A model generated the notes under the pieces. The model made no database searches and was not told the DNA's origin. It saw only the letters and a list, made by a program, of their open reading frames with translations. Positions 42,825 through 53,657 of a DNA stretch of 64,000 bases are shown here, in pieces. Origin of the DNA: Pannonibacter anstelovis (GTDB lineage: Bacteria; Pseudomonadota; Alphaproteobacteria; Rhizobiales; Stappiaceae); contig NZ_JBAKBF010000004.1 of NCBI RefSeq assembly GCF_036881715.1, positions 186,001-250,000 on the forward strand. The letters run 5' to 3'. The translations under genes were made by a program, and so were the position numbers. Position 1 is the first letter of the stretch. Every line of letters begins with the position of its first letter.

Positions 42825-43871
42825 TCAGGCCCGGTGGAGCAATTGCAGCAGGCTGAACATGACGGCGGCACAGACTGTCAGCATGTAGCCTTCGACCATC
42901 ACCGGCAGCTCGGCAAACACATTGAGGAGCTTGGAACCGGCGAAAATAAAGACCTGCACCGCGAAAACCGGAACGGCAAGCATGACAGGGTAGAGTGCGG
43001 GCTTGCCGTCTGCACTCGTGCCCTTGCCGTAAATGCGGCAATAACCAAAGACGAAGGCTGCCATGAGCGGCACGAGCAGGGCCACCTCAATGAGCGTCCA
43101 CGCCGCAGGCTCGTACTGGTGCGTCTCAGGCAGCAACACCATCACCAACGGCCCCAGATATACCAGAATACCATTGGCGAGAACCGGCGGCCAGAGCAGC
43201 ATCCTGAGGGCATCGGGCCGTTTCGAACCGGCGGACAGCAGCAAGCAGGCACCGGCCGCGAGCACAATCACGGCCGCCATATAGGCTGCGGCCACGGTAT
43301 ATGTGCCGAGGGGCAGCCCGTGCCGCGAGAGGGCCAGAGCCTGAGGCAGCCAGCTGAACAGGGTTGCAAAGGCGGGAATGGCCAGCAGAACCCAAATGCC
43401 GCTGTCCAGCCCCGGCAGCCGGATCCTCCCTTCAAACCAGTACAGCAGCAGCGAGACACCGGCAAAACTGGCGAGGCCTGCCAAATTCATCACCTGCCCG
43501 CCGTCCAGATACCCCATGGCCGTGAAAACCTGCAGAATTCCCTCCCCCTGCAGCAGCGTCATTCCGATTACCAGAATGCCGATGACCGGGCCGTAAAACC
43601 GCGACTTTTCGCCAGCGGCCATGAAGGAGGGAAAGAGGACTTTCAGAATCTCTGCATAGATGAGAACCGTCATGATCGGGATGAGACCGAGAGCGATCAG
43701 CGACATGCGCTGCACATCGTTATCCCCCGTCAGCACCCGGTCCCGCACAAATGGCGCCAAGCCGGGCAATGGGATACGGGAAAACAGGACGTAAACAGCA
43801 TAAGCAAGGAGGATGTAAACGAGCATCCTGACCTGCGTGCCAGGACGATCATCTGAAACAAGGCGGCTCAC
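42825..43871 (-). CDS. Short, divergent SecY-like membrane protein
   Basis: 348 residues from a GTG at 43871 (GGAG eight bases upstream); the open frame continues to 43961 but the extra residues are unlike the family. The N-terminal third follows SecY closely: LFSRIPLPGLAPF in place of the IPxPG motif after TM1, then QRMSLIALGLIPIMTVLIYA replacing the SecY ERFSIFALGIMPYI segment, and GEKSRFYGPVIGILVIGM. About nine or ten hydrophobic segments follow. It is about 90 residues shorter than normal SecY. No sec or ribosomal-protein genes are nearby, so it is an orphan paralogue, not the housekeeping translocase. Function unknown. Confidence 0.75.
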   Translation of the reverse strand: MSRLVSDDRPGTQVRMLVYILLAYAVYVLFSRIPLPGLAPFVRDRVLTGDNDVQRMSLIALGLIPIMTVLIYAEILKVLFPSFMAAGEKSRFYGPVIGILVIGMTLLQGEGILQVFTAMGYLDGGQVMNLAGLASFAGVSLLLYWFEGRIRLPGLDSGIWVLLAIPAFATLFSWLPQALALSRHGLPLGTYTVAAAYMAAVIVLAAGACLLLSAGSKRPDALRMLLWPPVLANGILVYLGPLVMVLLPETHQYEPAAWTLIEVALLVPLMAAFVFGYCRIYGKGTSADGKPALYPVMLAVPVFAVQVFIFAGSKLLNVFAELPVMVEGYMLTVCAAVMFSLLQLLHRA

Positions 43872-44141
43872 GTCGGGAACTCCAGAATCTGCCCACTCAA
43901 GACCCGTCAGGCGAACACAGCGCCTGATGACGGACACTGGTCCCTGCAGTGACACAAACAATCCGGATCAGATCTGCAGAGCGCCAGAGGCACGTCATTT
44001 ATACCAAGGGATCATCCGCCACAATGCAGAATGGCAAAACCGCAGCGCAGCAGCACATGCAGTTGTGCACGCTCTCTCATGCGCGAACCTTGCGGGCCGG
44101 CACCCGATAGGTTTGCAGGCCCCTTTCAGGCCCCGGCTGCC

Positions 44142-44191
44142 CGTCCGGATTTCCGGACAGGTTCTGCGAATGGCGTCCGGAAATCCGGACG
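44142..44191. promoter_or_regulatory. Paired upstream activator sites of the mrp operon
   Basis: GTCCGGATTTCCGGAC (44143-44158) and GTCCGGAAATCCGGAC (44175-44190) are 16-bp near-palindromes, exact inverted copies of each other, with centres 32 bp (three helical turns) apart. They fall at about -119 and -86 from the predicted sigma54 start. This is the usual arrangement of binding sites for an NtrC-family activator. The gap 43872-44291 otherwise holds no gene. Confidence 0.75.
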
Positions 44192-44241
44192 ATCCGATGC
44201 GGCAAAGCTCACGGAGCGTTGATATCAAACGCAAAAACCGG

Positions 44242-44259
44242 CTGGCACGCCTCTTGCCA
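44242..44259 (+). promoter_or_regulatory. Sigma54 (-24/-12) promoter of the mrp operon
   Basis: CTGGCACGCCTCTTGCCA matches the consensus TGGCACG-N4-TTGCW: GG at 44244-44245 and GC at 44256-44257, separated by exactly ten bases. A start near 44269 would leave a 23-base leader to the first coding base. Confidence 0.85.
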
Positions 44260-44291
44260 AATCATTGGCAAACAGCAGGAGGATGCAAGCC

Positions 44292-46610
44292 GTGAGCTTT
44301 GAGTGGAGCATACTTGCCGCATTGGCGGGCGCAGTGATTGCCCGACCTGCGGCGCCAATTCTGGGACGGGCGATCAGCTGGGTGATGTGTCTCATACCCC
44401 TTGCCATCTTCGCCTCACTCCTGATGCAGGCGGGACAGGTGGCATCTGGCGGGGCGCTGACGGCGCAGCTGGCCTGGGTGCCGTCGCTGGGCGTGGAGCT
44501 GGCATTCCGGCTGGATGGCTTCTCGCTGCTGTTCGGGTTGCTGATCAGCGGCATCGGGACGCTGGTGGTGATCTATGCCGGTGCCTATTTCGCCGGAAAG
44601 CCGCACTCGGAGACGGGCCGTTTCCTGAGCCTCATCCTCCTGTTCATGACGGCGATGCTGGGCACGGTGCTCTCCGACAATCTCATCGTCATGTTCGTCT
44701 TCTGGGAACTGACGAGCCTCGCCTCCTTCCTGCTCATCGGCTTTGACGGCCACAAGGAAGCTTCCCGCAAGGCGGCGCTTCAGTCGCTCATCGTCACCGG
44801 CGGCGGCGGGCTGGTGCTGTTTGCCGGCATTCTCGTCATCGGCATGACGATGGGCACCTTCTCCTTCACGGAGATTCTCGCCCGCTCCGGCGAGCTCGTG
44901 GCAAGCCCCTGGGCCGGAACGATCGCAGTTTTGATCATGATTGGCGCCTTCACCAAGAGCGCGCAGTTCCCGTTCCACTTCTGGCTGCCCAACGCCATGA
45001 CCGCGCCGACTCCGGCCTCTGCCTATCTGCATTCGGCCACGATGGTGAAGCTGGGCGTGTTTCTGCTGGCGCGGTTTGACGGGGTTTTCGCCGGAATGCC
45101 TGCCTTCGGGCATACGCTTGTCATCATCGGTTCGCTGACGATGATCATCGCCGCCCTGCAGGCGCTGCGGGCCGAAGGCTTCAAGGCCGTTCTGGCCCAG
45201 TCCACCGTCGCATCACTCGGCATTCTGGTGATGCTGATCGGCCTGACCGGTGAAGTCGCCGCCGTGGCGACAGTTGGCTTCATCCTGACCCATGCGCTTT
45301 ACAAGGCGGCGCTGTTCTTCTGCGCTGGCACGGCCATTCATGCCACGGGCGAAACCAGCCTGCACCGGATGGGCGGGCTCGCCCGGTTCCTGCCGGTAAC
45401 GGCTGTCGCTGCCGTGCTGGCCAGCCTGTCGATGGCCGGCCTGCCACCCTTCGCCGGTTTCATTTCGAAGGAATATCTGTTCGAGGCGCAGCTTGCCAGT
45501 GACTGGAATGTGCTGCCGGTCGCCGCTGCCGTGCTTGTCAACGCGGTCATGGTGGGCGTCGCCGGTGTGGTGTCGCTGCGCCCGTTCTATTTCAAGACCG
45601 AACACCGCAGCGAGGCACATCATGGGGAAACGCCGGGCCTGCTGGCCGGTCCCCTTCTGCTGGCCTCTGGCGGCGTGCTTATCGGCCTCATCCCGGCTCC
45701 GGCTGGCAACTGGCTGATTGGCCCGGCCGCTTCCGCCCTTTATGGCGAGCCGCTCGACGTCTCGTTCAAGCTGTGGCACGGGCTAACGCCGATGCTGTTC
45801 CTGTCGGCGCTCGTCATCGCCATTGGCGCGGTGATCCTGCTGCAATGGACCCGCATACACGCCACGCTGCGCCACTATGACCGGTTCTATGCCTGGATGG
45901 GGGACCGGTTCTATCAGAAGGCCCTCAACGGCGTTCTGGGGGCTGCGCGTCTGTCCACGCGGATGCTGCAGAACGGCGACCAGCACCGCTACACCTCCAT
46001 CGTGATGCTGACGGTGATTGCAGGGCTGGCCATCGCCTTCTTCGCCGCCCCTTCGAGCGACTTCCTCGCCAGCGAGGGCAACCTGCGCATTTCCGTCGTG
46101 CTGGTGCTGCTGCTGACGGCAGCTGGCGCCATTGCCACGATCTTCATGCGCTCTCTGATCGCGGGGCTGGTGGCAGCGGGCATCTCCGGTTTCGGTTCTG
46201 CGGTGGTGTTCATGCTCAACGGCGCCCCGGATCTGGCCCTGACGCAAACGGCCGTGGAAACGCTGATCGTCATCCTGATGACGGCGGTTCTGATCCGCCT
46301 GCCCGCCCGCCGCCGCCACTCGCGCAGTGCCGGCGAAAGGCGCCGGGACGGAATGATCGCCGCCGGCTTTGCGGTGATGATGTTCATCGCCCTCGCCTCG
46401 CTCGGCGTCACCCCGGTGGACATGCGCCTGTCCGAGTATTTCGGCCAAACCAGTTACCTCGAAGCCTATGGCCGCAACGTCGTCAACGTCATCCTCGTCG
46501 ACTACCGCGCCATCGACACGCTCGGCGAAATCACGGTCGTCGCCCTTGCCACCATTGCAGCCTGGGGCCTGCTGCGCGGCGCCCTCAAGCCTGCGCGCAC
46601 CAAGGAGTAA
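44292..46610 (+). CDS. mrpA: Mrp-type Na+/H+ antiporter subunit A
   Basis: 772 residues from the GTG at 44292, nine bases after AGGAGG; an ATG at 44283 touches the SD and is unlikely. It is the large Mrp subunit, homologous to complex I NuoL: membrane helices throughout, the conserved Glu-containing FWELTSLASFLLIGFDGHKE, Lys in GAFTKSAQFPFHFWLPNAM, and HSATMVKLGVFLLARF. The C-terminal region (about 620 onward: NGAPDLALTQTAVETLIVIL) corresponds to the MrpA tail related to NuoJ. First gene of a seven-subunit operon. Confidence 0.94.
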   Translation: MSFEWSILAALAGAVIARPAAPILGRAISWVMCLIPLAIFASLLMQAGQVASGGALTAQLAWVPSLGVELAFRLDGFSLLFGLLISGIGTLVVIYAGAYFAGKPHSETGRFLSLILLFMTAMLGTVLSDNLIVMFVFWELTSLASFLLIGFDGHKEASRKAALQSLIVTGGGGLVLFAGILVIGMTMGTFSFTEILARSGELVASPWAGTIAVLIMIGAFTKSAQFPFHFWLPNAMTAPTPASAYLHSATMVKLGVFLLARFDGVFAGMPAFGHTLVIIGSLTMIIAALQALRAEGFKAVLAQSTVASLGILVMLIGLTGEVAAVATVGFILTHALYKAALFFCAGTAIHATGETSLHRMGGLARFLPVTAVAAVLASLSMAGLPPFAGFISKEYLFEAQLASDWNVLPVAAAVLVNAVMVGVAGVVSLRPFYFKTEHRSEAHHGETPGLLAGPLLLASGGVLIGLIPAPAGNWLIGPAASALYGEPLDVSFKLWHGLTPMLFLSALVIAIGAVILLQWTRIHATLRHYDRFYAWMGDRFYQKALNGVLGAARLSTRMLQNGDQHRYTSIVMLTVIAGLAIAFFAAPSSDFLASEGNLRISVVLVLLLTAAGAIATIFMRSLIAGLVAAGISGFGSAVVFMLNGAPDLALTQTAVETLIVILMTAVLIRLPARRRHSRSAGERRRDGMIAAGFAVMMFIALASLGVTPVDMRLSEYFGQTSYLEAYGRNVVNVILVDYRAIDTLGEITVVALATIAAWGLLRGALKPARTKE

Positions 46611-46616
46611 ACGCTC

Positions 46617-47021
46617 ATGTCCGTCATCTTCTCAACCATGTCACGCCTTGTCTTCGTGCTGCTGCTGGCCGCATCGCTCTACATGCTGTTCCGTGGCCAT
46701 AACGAACCCGGCGGCGGCTTCATCGGCGGGCTGTTCGCCGCTCTCGGCTTTGCCATGCTGGCGCTCGCCGACAATGTCGCAGCGGCCCGCCGCGCACTGA
46801 TGGTCCACCCCGTGGTGCTGATGGGCTTTGGCCTCACCCTGTCCTTCATCAGCGGCCTGCCCGGCCTCTTGTCGGATGGCTCCTATCTGACCCACTGGTG
46901 GACGAGCCTCGGTTCCACCCACGTGGGCACGGCCACAATCTTCGACATCGGCGTCTTCCTGGTCGTCATCGGCGGCGTGCTGTCGCTGGTTTTCCGGTTT
47001 TATGAGGGAGTGGAACAGTGA
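46617..47021 (+). CDS. mrpB: Mrp antiporter subunit B
   Basis: 134 residues, about four membrane helices. The MrpB (MnhB) signature GHNEPGGGFIGGLFAALGFA is at about residues 23-42. It follows mrpA by six bases and overlaps mrpC by four. Required for antiport in the assembled Mrp complex. Confidence 0.94.
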   Translation: MSVIFSTMSRLVFVLLLAASLYMLFRGHNEPGGGFIGGLFAALGFAMLALADNVAAARRALMVHPVVLMGFGLTLSFISGLPGLLSDGSYLTHWWTSLGSTHVGTATIFDIGVFLVVIGGVLSLVFRFYEGVEQ

Positions 47022-47396
47022 GCCTCATCTACGCTCTTGCCATATCGGCCCAGATGGGCGCTGGCGTCTACCTGCTGCTGTCGCGGCACGTCATGCGCAT
47101 CCTGTTCGGCGTCGTGCTGCTGTCGGCGGCCGTCAACCTGCTGATCTTTGTGGCCGGCGGACTGCAGTTCACCGCCCCGCCGATCATCGAGAAGGGGGCC
47201 CAGGTGCTTGCCTCCGGCGCCGCCAACCCTTTGCCGCAGGCGCTGATCCTCACCGCTATCGTCATCGGCTTTGCGCTGGTGTCCTTTGCCGCAGCCCTCG
47301 TGCTCAAGGCCCACTCGGCGCTCGGCTCCGTCTTCACCGACGAGCAGAATGCTGCCGAAGAGCTGGGCTCGCCCTTTGACAAGGAGGCCACCCGCA

Positions 47397-47404
<8 letters not shown>
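47018..47404 (+). CDS. mrpC: Mrp antiporter subunit C (NuoK-like)
   Basis: 128 residues with three membrane helices, homologous to NuoK: VMRILFGVVLLSAAVNLLIF and the conserved NPLPQALILTAIVIGFALVSF. It overlaps mrpB by four bases and mrpD by eight. Confidence 0.95.
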
Positions 47405-48898
<1,494 letters not shown>

Positions 48899-48902
<4 letters not shown>

Positions 48903-49234
48903 CCCTCGCCATACGCATCGGCCAGTCTGCCGTTCTCGGGGCGGTCTTCCTCAGGGAGCTGGTCGTCTCGTCCTTCACGGTGGCCCGTCAGGTGCTGGGC
49001 AGCCGCTCGGCCTTGCAGCCCGCCATCCTCGCCATTCCGGTGAACCTGCGCAGCCGCGCGGGGGTTACCACGCTGGCCAATTGCGTCAGCCTGACACCGG
49101 GCACCACCTCGCTGCACGTCAGTGAGGACCTTTCCACCCTCTATGTGCACGTCCTCAATGCGCCGGACCCGGAAGCGGTGAAGGACAGCATCAAGGAGAC
49201 ATTCGAGAAGCGCATCAAGGAGATTGAAAGATGA
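48899..49234 (+). CDS. mrpE: Mrp antiporter subunit E, short form
   Basis: 111 residues against a usual 155-170. The soluble C-terminal part is standard MrpE: ILAIPVNLRSRAGVTTLANC, LTPGTTSLHVSEDLSTLYVH and VKDSIKETFEKRIKEIE. What is missing is the usual N-terminal membrane hairpin; the frame opens at about the FLRELVVSSFTVARQVL helix. No in-frame coding sequence of the right type lies upstream, and the start is fixed by ATGA overlap with mrpD. Confidence 0.88.
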
Positions 49235-49521
49235 TCGAGTTTCTGGACAGCTACCTGACCCTCTTCGCCACCATCCTGATCGCCATCCTGATGGTGCCCC
49301 TGACGCTTGCCGCCATCCGCATGATCACCGGCCCTGGCTACGCCGACCGGTTCGTCGCGCTGGACATGCTGACGGGCATCGCGGTTGCCATCGCCGCGCT
49401 GACGATGGCAAGCACCGGCCGGAGGGAATTTCTGGATATCGCCTTCGGCATCGCACTGATCGGCTTCCTCGCCACATGCTCGCTGTCAGCGCTGCTTGAA
49501 AAGAAGAAGGGAGACAAGTGA
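49231..49521 (+). CDS. mrpF: Mrp antiporter subunit F
   Basis: 96 residues with three membrane helices: FATILIAILMVPLTLAAIRM, ALDMLTGIAVAIAALTMA and DIAFGIALIGFLATCSLSAL, the MrpF/MnhF pattern including the GPGYADRFVALDML segment. Overlaps mrpE by four bases and the mrpG start by one. Confidence 0.95.
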   Translation: MIEFLDSYLTLFATILIAILMVPLTLAAIRMITGPGYADRFVALDMLTGIAVAIAALTMASTGRREFLDIAFGIALIGFLATCSLSALLEKKKGDK

Positions 49522-50795
49522 TGCTCATGCTGCTTTCTGTCCTGCTGAAACTCACAGGCGTCATCTTTCTCTGCATCGCGGCCCTTGGTGTCATCCGGCT
49601 GCCGGACCCGTTCCAGCGCATGCATGCCGCCACCAAAGCCGGAACTCTGGGCGCAGGCCTCGTGCTGCTGGGCAGTATCCTCAGCCATGGCGAAATGGAT
49701 GCCGTGGTTCTGGGCCTGCTGACGCTGCTCTTCCTGCTGCTGACCGTGCCGGTCGCGGGCCATCTGCTGGGCCGTGCGGCCTATGTCTCCGGTGCCCGGC
49801 TGGCGCTGGCGGGTGGTGATGCGCTTGAAGGCGTCCTCCGCCGGGCCCCGCATCCGCTGGATGAGCGCATCAAATGGCCCCCCAACCAGCCATCTGGTGC
49901 ACGCAAGGCCGGGCCAGACGAACGCCAGGCGTCAGCTCCGTTCCGCCATCTTGTGGAACCCAGAGGTGCCCTGAAGCCACTGCCGGCCCTGCAAGCTGTC
50001 CGTTTTGCCGTGATCGACGGTGAAGTGCAGCCGCCTGCCGAACGGGCCTGCTCAATTGCCAAAGGCAACGGCACCAGCCTGACAGCCCATGTCCTGATCG
50101 ACACACACGCCATTGCTGCCGCCAGTGAACAGGCACAGATGCGCAGGCAGATCCGCGACAGGGCCAGCCGGGCGCTGCTTGCTCTGAAGGCTTGCACCCT
50201 GCGAACCGGGTCCGAGCCGGTGCTTGTCTATGACGAAGGTGATCCCGAGCAGCTGCTCACATGTTCGGAGGCACCGGGCCGGACGCTGCTGGTTCTGCCC
50301 TGCAAGGGCTGGTTCCATCATCAGGCAGAGGGGCGCAGGGACCTGACCACCTGGGATCCGGACGGGTTGCTGCGGCTGCCGTCGTGCCACCGCGGCCCGG
50401 TTCTCTACACCTCCGGCAAAGCCTTACCAGAAAGCGCCCGCACAATCGTGGTGCGCGACTGCGGCGAAGAACACCTGTCTGCCCTTACGGAATGGGCCCT
50501 GCTCAGCGGCCTGTGGGATGTGACGAAGCTTGTCCATGTCACCAGCCGGCCTGGCAGCCCCTCCCATCTTGCGGGCGTCGCCCGGCGCTTTGGCTGCGAC
50601 TACTTGCAGCTGGCTGCGAACGGCGATGATTGTTCGATCCCCGTGGGGACGGAGGACGTGCGTGCCGTCATACTCGGTCACACGCCGCGGCCGCTGCGGA
50701 CCAGCTGGTACGGCACGCCCTGGCGTGAGCGCATCGCACCGGGACTGGAAAGCGACGTGCTGATCATGGAGCCGCAGACCAGCGCACCGGCATAA
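49521..50795 (+). CDS. mrpG: Mrp antiporter subunit G fused to a soluble universal-stress-protein-like region
   Basis: 424 residues; ordinary MrpG is about 90-130. The first 85 residues are normal MrpG with three membrane helices and LGVIRLPDPFQRMHAATKAG. The rest is soluble and begins with a linker (LDERIKWPPNQPSGARKA). Two later segments look like the ends of Usp folds: TLLVLPCKGWFHHQAEGR...PVLYTS at about 245-290 and AVILGHTPRPLRTSWYGTPW followed by DVLIMEP at about 380-420. The ATP-binding glycine motif G-x2-G-x9-G(S/T) is not clear. It is followed by the sensor kinase gene. Confidence 0.88.
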   Translation: MLMLLSVLLKLTGVIFLCIAALGVIRLPDPFQRMHAATKAGTLGAGLVLLGSILSHGEMDAVVLGLLTLLFLLLTVPVAGHLLGRAAYVSGARLALAGGDALEGVLRRAPHPLDERIKWPPNQPSGARKAGPDERQASAPFRHLVEPRGALKPLPALQAVRFAVIDGEVQPPAERACSIAKGNGTSLTAHVLIDTHAIAAASEQAQMRRQIRDRASRALLALKACTLRTGSEPVLVYDEGDPEQLLTCSEAPGRTLLVLPCKGWFHHQAEGRRDLTTWDPDGLLRLPSCHRGPVLYTSGKALPESARTIVVRDCGEEHLSALTEWALLSGLWDVTKLVHVTSRPGSPSHLAGVARRFGCDYLQLAANGDDCSIPVGTEDVRAVILGHTPRPLRTSWYGTPWRERIAPGLESDVLIMEPQTSAPA

Positions 50796-50838
50796 AGCTC
50801 TGGTACGCCGGCTTGTGGTTGGGCTATTGCAGTTGGAC

Positions 50839-52287
50839 ATGACGACACCTTTGCGATCAAAGCTGCCTCTGTCCCTAACCCTGCCCCTGTTTGTGGCCAT
50901 CGCCATGTTCGTCGTGGCGGTGGGCACGACCCAGATTGGCGTGATGGTGCTGCGTTCCAGCAACGAGACCGGCCTCAGGGATCAGGCGCTTGTGTTTCTG
51001 GATGCTGTGGCCGGACATATCGCAGCTGAAATCAAGGGCAAGGATACGGAAGAAGCAGTTGCCGCCCAGCTGGTGGCCTCCCTCACCTTCCGCACTGCAC
51101 TGCTTGAACAGGGCATGGCGGCCCGGTGGACGGACAGGACTGGCACCATCCGCACGGCGGTGCTGACGGAAACGGACGCTGACCTGCTGGATCAGGCGCT
51201 CAGCGAAGCTCAGACGCTCGGGCCGGAAGGTGTCAGCCTCACCAGCGTGCCGGACCGGCCCGTATTGCTGATCGCCCGCAGTTATCCCCTTGAGGACCGG
51301 CGCCTTTATCTTGCAGCCACCTTTGACACCACGCCTCTCGAAGACGCGGCCAGCATGGCGGCAAGTGTCGCTCTGGGAATAGATATTCTCGTTGCCATCA
51401 TAGCGGCGCTCGCCACCTATGCGGTGACGCGCCGGGCGCTCATGCCGCTCGACCGCTTCATCGATCGCCTCGCCGATCAGGAAACCGATGCAGCCGGCGC
51501 TGCCAGATGGCGCCGCGGCGGCGAACTGCGCCAGTTGGAGGCTGCCCTCGCCCTGCGGGAGCAGTCCGAAGCCCAGCGGGTGAGCATGCTGGAGCAAATT
51601 GCCCAGCAGGAGCGGGACGGGCTGCTGGCCCGCATGGCCGCCAGCATCGCCCATGAGGTGCGCAATCCCCTCGCGGGGCTGAAGAACGGCATTTCCACCC
51701 TGCGGCGCTTTGGCGAGCGGGAAGAGGTGCGCAAGGAGACCCTCGACTTTCTGGAGAACGGGCTCGACAGCATCGGGCGCGTCGTGGATGTCACCCTGTC
51801 AACCTACCGGCGGCGTTCGGGCGCAAAGCTCCTCAGCGCTCGCGACATTCAGGATCTCGAGCTGCTGATTGCGCCGGAAGCCCGGCGCGCCGGCGTCATC
51901 CTCGCGTGGGAGCTAGATGAGACGGCGCAGGTGATGACCGATGCGGATGCCCTGCGCCAGATCCTGATCAATCTGATGCTCAACGCGGTGCGCGCCTCCC
52001 CGCATGGCGGCACCGTCACCGTAGGCCTGTCCCAGGATGCAACCTCACAGACGGTTGTACTGAAGGTCAGCGACGAAGGCCCCGGCATGCCGCCGGAACT
52101 GGTGGCAGCCATCATTTCCGGCCAGGTCGATGAAGTGCCGGTGGAACGCAGCATCGGCATCTGGGTGGTGTCCAGTCTGGTGGCGCGGATCGGCGCGGAC
52201 CTGTCGATCCGCAGCAAGGAGGGCGCAGGAACAACGGTGCAGCTGACCCTGCCGCCCCGTGCGGAGAACGGGAGCGCAGCCAGATGA
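50839..52287 (+). CDS. Membrane sensor histidine kinase
   Basis: 482 residues from the ATG at 50839 (a GTG at 50815 is also in frame). Two membrane helices (about 8-34 and 172-196) bracket a periplasmic sensor of about 135 residues with no recognised domain. A HAMP-like segment, then the HisKA box ASIAHEVRNPLAGLKNGI with the phospho-accepting histidine at about 272, then N-box INLMLNAVRASPHGG, G1 VSDEGPGMPP and G2 GAGTTVQLTLP. It follows mrpG by 43 bases and overlaps the response-regulator gene by four bases. Confidence 0.92.
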   Translation: MTTPLRSKLPLSLTLPLFVAIAMFVVAVGTTQIGVMVLRSSNETGLRDQALVFLDAVAGHIAAEIKGKDTEEAVAAQLVASLTFRTALLEQGMAARWTDRTGTIRTAVLTETDADLLDQALSEAQTLGPEGVSLTSVPDRPVLLIARSYPLEDRRLYLAATFDTTPLEDAASMAASVALGIDILVAIIAALATYAVTRRALMPLDRFIDRLADQETDAAGAARWRRGGELRQLEAALALREQSEAQRVSMLEQIAQQERDGLLARMAASIAHEVRNPLAGLKNGISTLRRFGEREEVRKETLDFLENGLDSIGRVVDVTLSTYRRRSGAKLLSARDIQDLELLIAPEARRAGVILAWELDETAQVMTDADALRQILINLMLNAVRASPHGGTVTVGLSQDATSQTVVLKVSDEGPGMPPELVAAIISGQVDEVPVERSIGIWVVSSLVARIGADLSIRSKEGAGTTVQLTLPPRAENGSAAR

Positions 52288-53639
52288 CAGCAAGCCGCAT
52301 CCTCGTGGTCGAGGACGACGCGACCCTTGGTGCCTCCCTGCGCCAGCGGCTGGAGCTGGAAGGCTTCAAGGTCCGCTGGGCCCGCTCGGCCAGCGAGGCC
52401 CGCGCCGCACTGGGCGGCGATGCGCCGGACATCATCCTCTCCGACATCCGCCTGCCGGACGGCGATGGCGAAAGCGTCATGCGGCAGCATTTCGCGCAAT
52501 CCGGCATGGTCCCGGTGATCTTCATGACCGCCTATGGCGACATCGACCAGGCAGTGCGGCTGGTGCGCGACGGGGCGCTGGATTATGTCAGCAAGCCCTT
52601 CGATCTCGATGCCCTCGTCGACACCCTGCAGGCAATCACCAGCCGCCGCAGCCCGGCAGGCAGCACCGCCGATCCCTTTTCCGGCAGCCCTGTCATGGAA
52701 AAGACCGGCAGCACCCTGCGCCGTGCGGCGGCCATAGATCTGCCGGTCCTGCTGCTTGGGGAAACGGGCGCAGGCAAGGAAGTAGCCGCCCGCTATGTGC
52801 ATGAAGCAGGGCCGCGCAAGGGCAAGCCCTTTGTGCCGGTCAACTGCGGCGCGCTGCCTGCGGAACTGGCAGACTCCCTTCTTTTCGGGCACGAGCGCGG
52901 CGCCTTCACCGGCGCAGGCGCAGCTCATCGCGGCTTCTTTGAGGAAGCGGAAGACGGCACGCTGTTTCTCGACGAGATCGGCGATTTGCCGCCTGCCTTG
53001 CAGGTGAAGCTGCTGCGCGTGCTGGAAACACGCGAATTCCGGCGCCTGGGCGCCAACCAGAACCGGCGTTTCGAGGCGCGGGTGGTCTGCGCCACCAACA
53101 AGGATCTGGAAGCCATGGCCATGAGCGGCGCCTTCCGCGAAGATCTTTGGTTCCGCATCAACGTGATTACCTGCAACCTGCCGCCGCTGCGCGAGCGGCG
53201 GGACGAAATCCCGGCCCTGCTGGAACGCCTAGCCGCTGAGGCCGCCGCCCGCATGGGCCTTGGCGCACCAAGGCTGAGCGAGGCCGCAAAAGAAGCTGCA
53301 CGGCAGCACTCATGGCCGGGCAATTTCCGGGAGCTGATCAACCGGGTGGAACGGGCCGTCGCACTTGGCAGCGGCAGCGCATTGACGGAGGCAGATCTCT
53401 TCCCCGAAGGCGCCGTCAAGACGGAAGAGACGGCAGCACCTCAGGCGTCTGCAGCTGCCACCAGACCGGGCGCCCCGCTTGCCGATGTGCGCGACGCTGC
53501 CGAAAAGGCCCATATCATCGCGGCCCTCGCTCAGGCGGAGGGCTCCACCAGCGCTGCCGCCACCAGCCTCGGCATCTCCCGCAGTACCTTGTGGGAAAAA
53601 ATGCGCCGCCTTGGCATCAACCGGGAGAAAGAAGGCTGA
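52284..53639 (+). CDS. NtrC-family sigma54-dependent response regulator
   Basis: 451 residues in three domains. Receiver (1-120): acidic pair in LVVEDD, phospho-acceptor D54 in LSDIRLPDG, T82 and K104 in VSKPFD. AAA+ domain (about 130-370): Walker A GETGAGKE at 159-166, sigma54-binding loop GAFTGA at 206-211, Walker B LFLDEIGDLPP, and the sensor helix WPGNFRELINRVER. C-terminal Fis-type helix-turn-helix: AAATSLGISRSTLWEKMRRL. With the adjacent kinase it is the obvious candidate activator of the sigma54 promoter at 44242. Confidence 0.94.
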   Translation: MTASRILVVEDDATLGASLRQRLELEGFKVRWARSASEARAALGGDAPDIILSDIRLPDGDGESVMRQHFAQSGMVPVIFMTAYGDIDQAVRLVRDGALDYVSKPFDLDALVDTLQAITSRRSPAGSTADPFSGSPVMEKTGSTLRRAAAIDLPVLLLGETGAGKEVAARYVHEAGPRKGKPFVPVNCGALPAELADSLLFGHERGAFTGAGAAHRGFFEEAEDGTLFLDEIGDLPPALQVKLLRVLETREFRRLGANQNRRFEARVVCATNKDLEAMAMSGAFREDLWFRINVITCNLPPLRERRDEIPALLERLAAEAAARMGLGAPRLSEAAKEAARQHSWPGNFRELINRVERAVALGSGSALTEADLFPEGAVKTEETAAPQASAAATRPGAPLADVRDAAEKAHIIAALAQAEGSTSAAATSLGISRSTLWEKMRRLGINREKEG

Positions 53640-53657
53640 GAACTGCCGGATGAGACA

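Noticed and set aside
44265..44291. TTG at 44265 or ATG at 44283 as the mrpA start
   Set aside because: TTG lies before the predicted transcription start and the ATG directly abuts AGGAGG; the GTG at 44292 has proper spacing.
43872..44291. Possible insertion-sequence end suggested by the 17-bp inverted repeats
   Set aside because: The repeats are only 16 bases apart, enclose no gene, show no target duplication and sit at activator-site distance from a sigma54 promoter.
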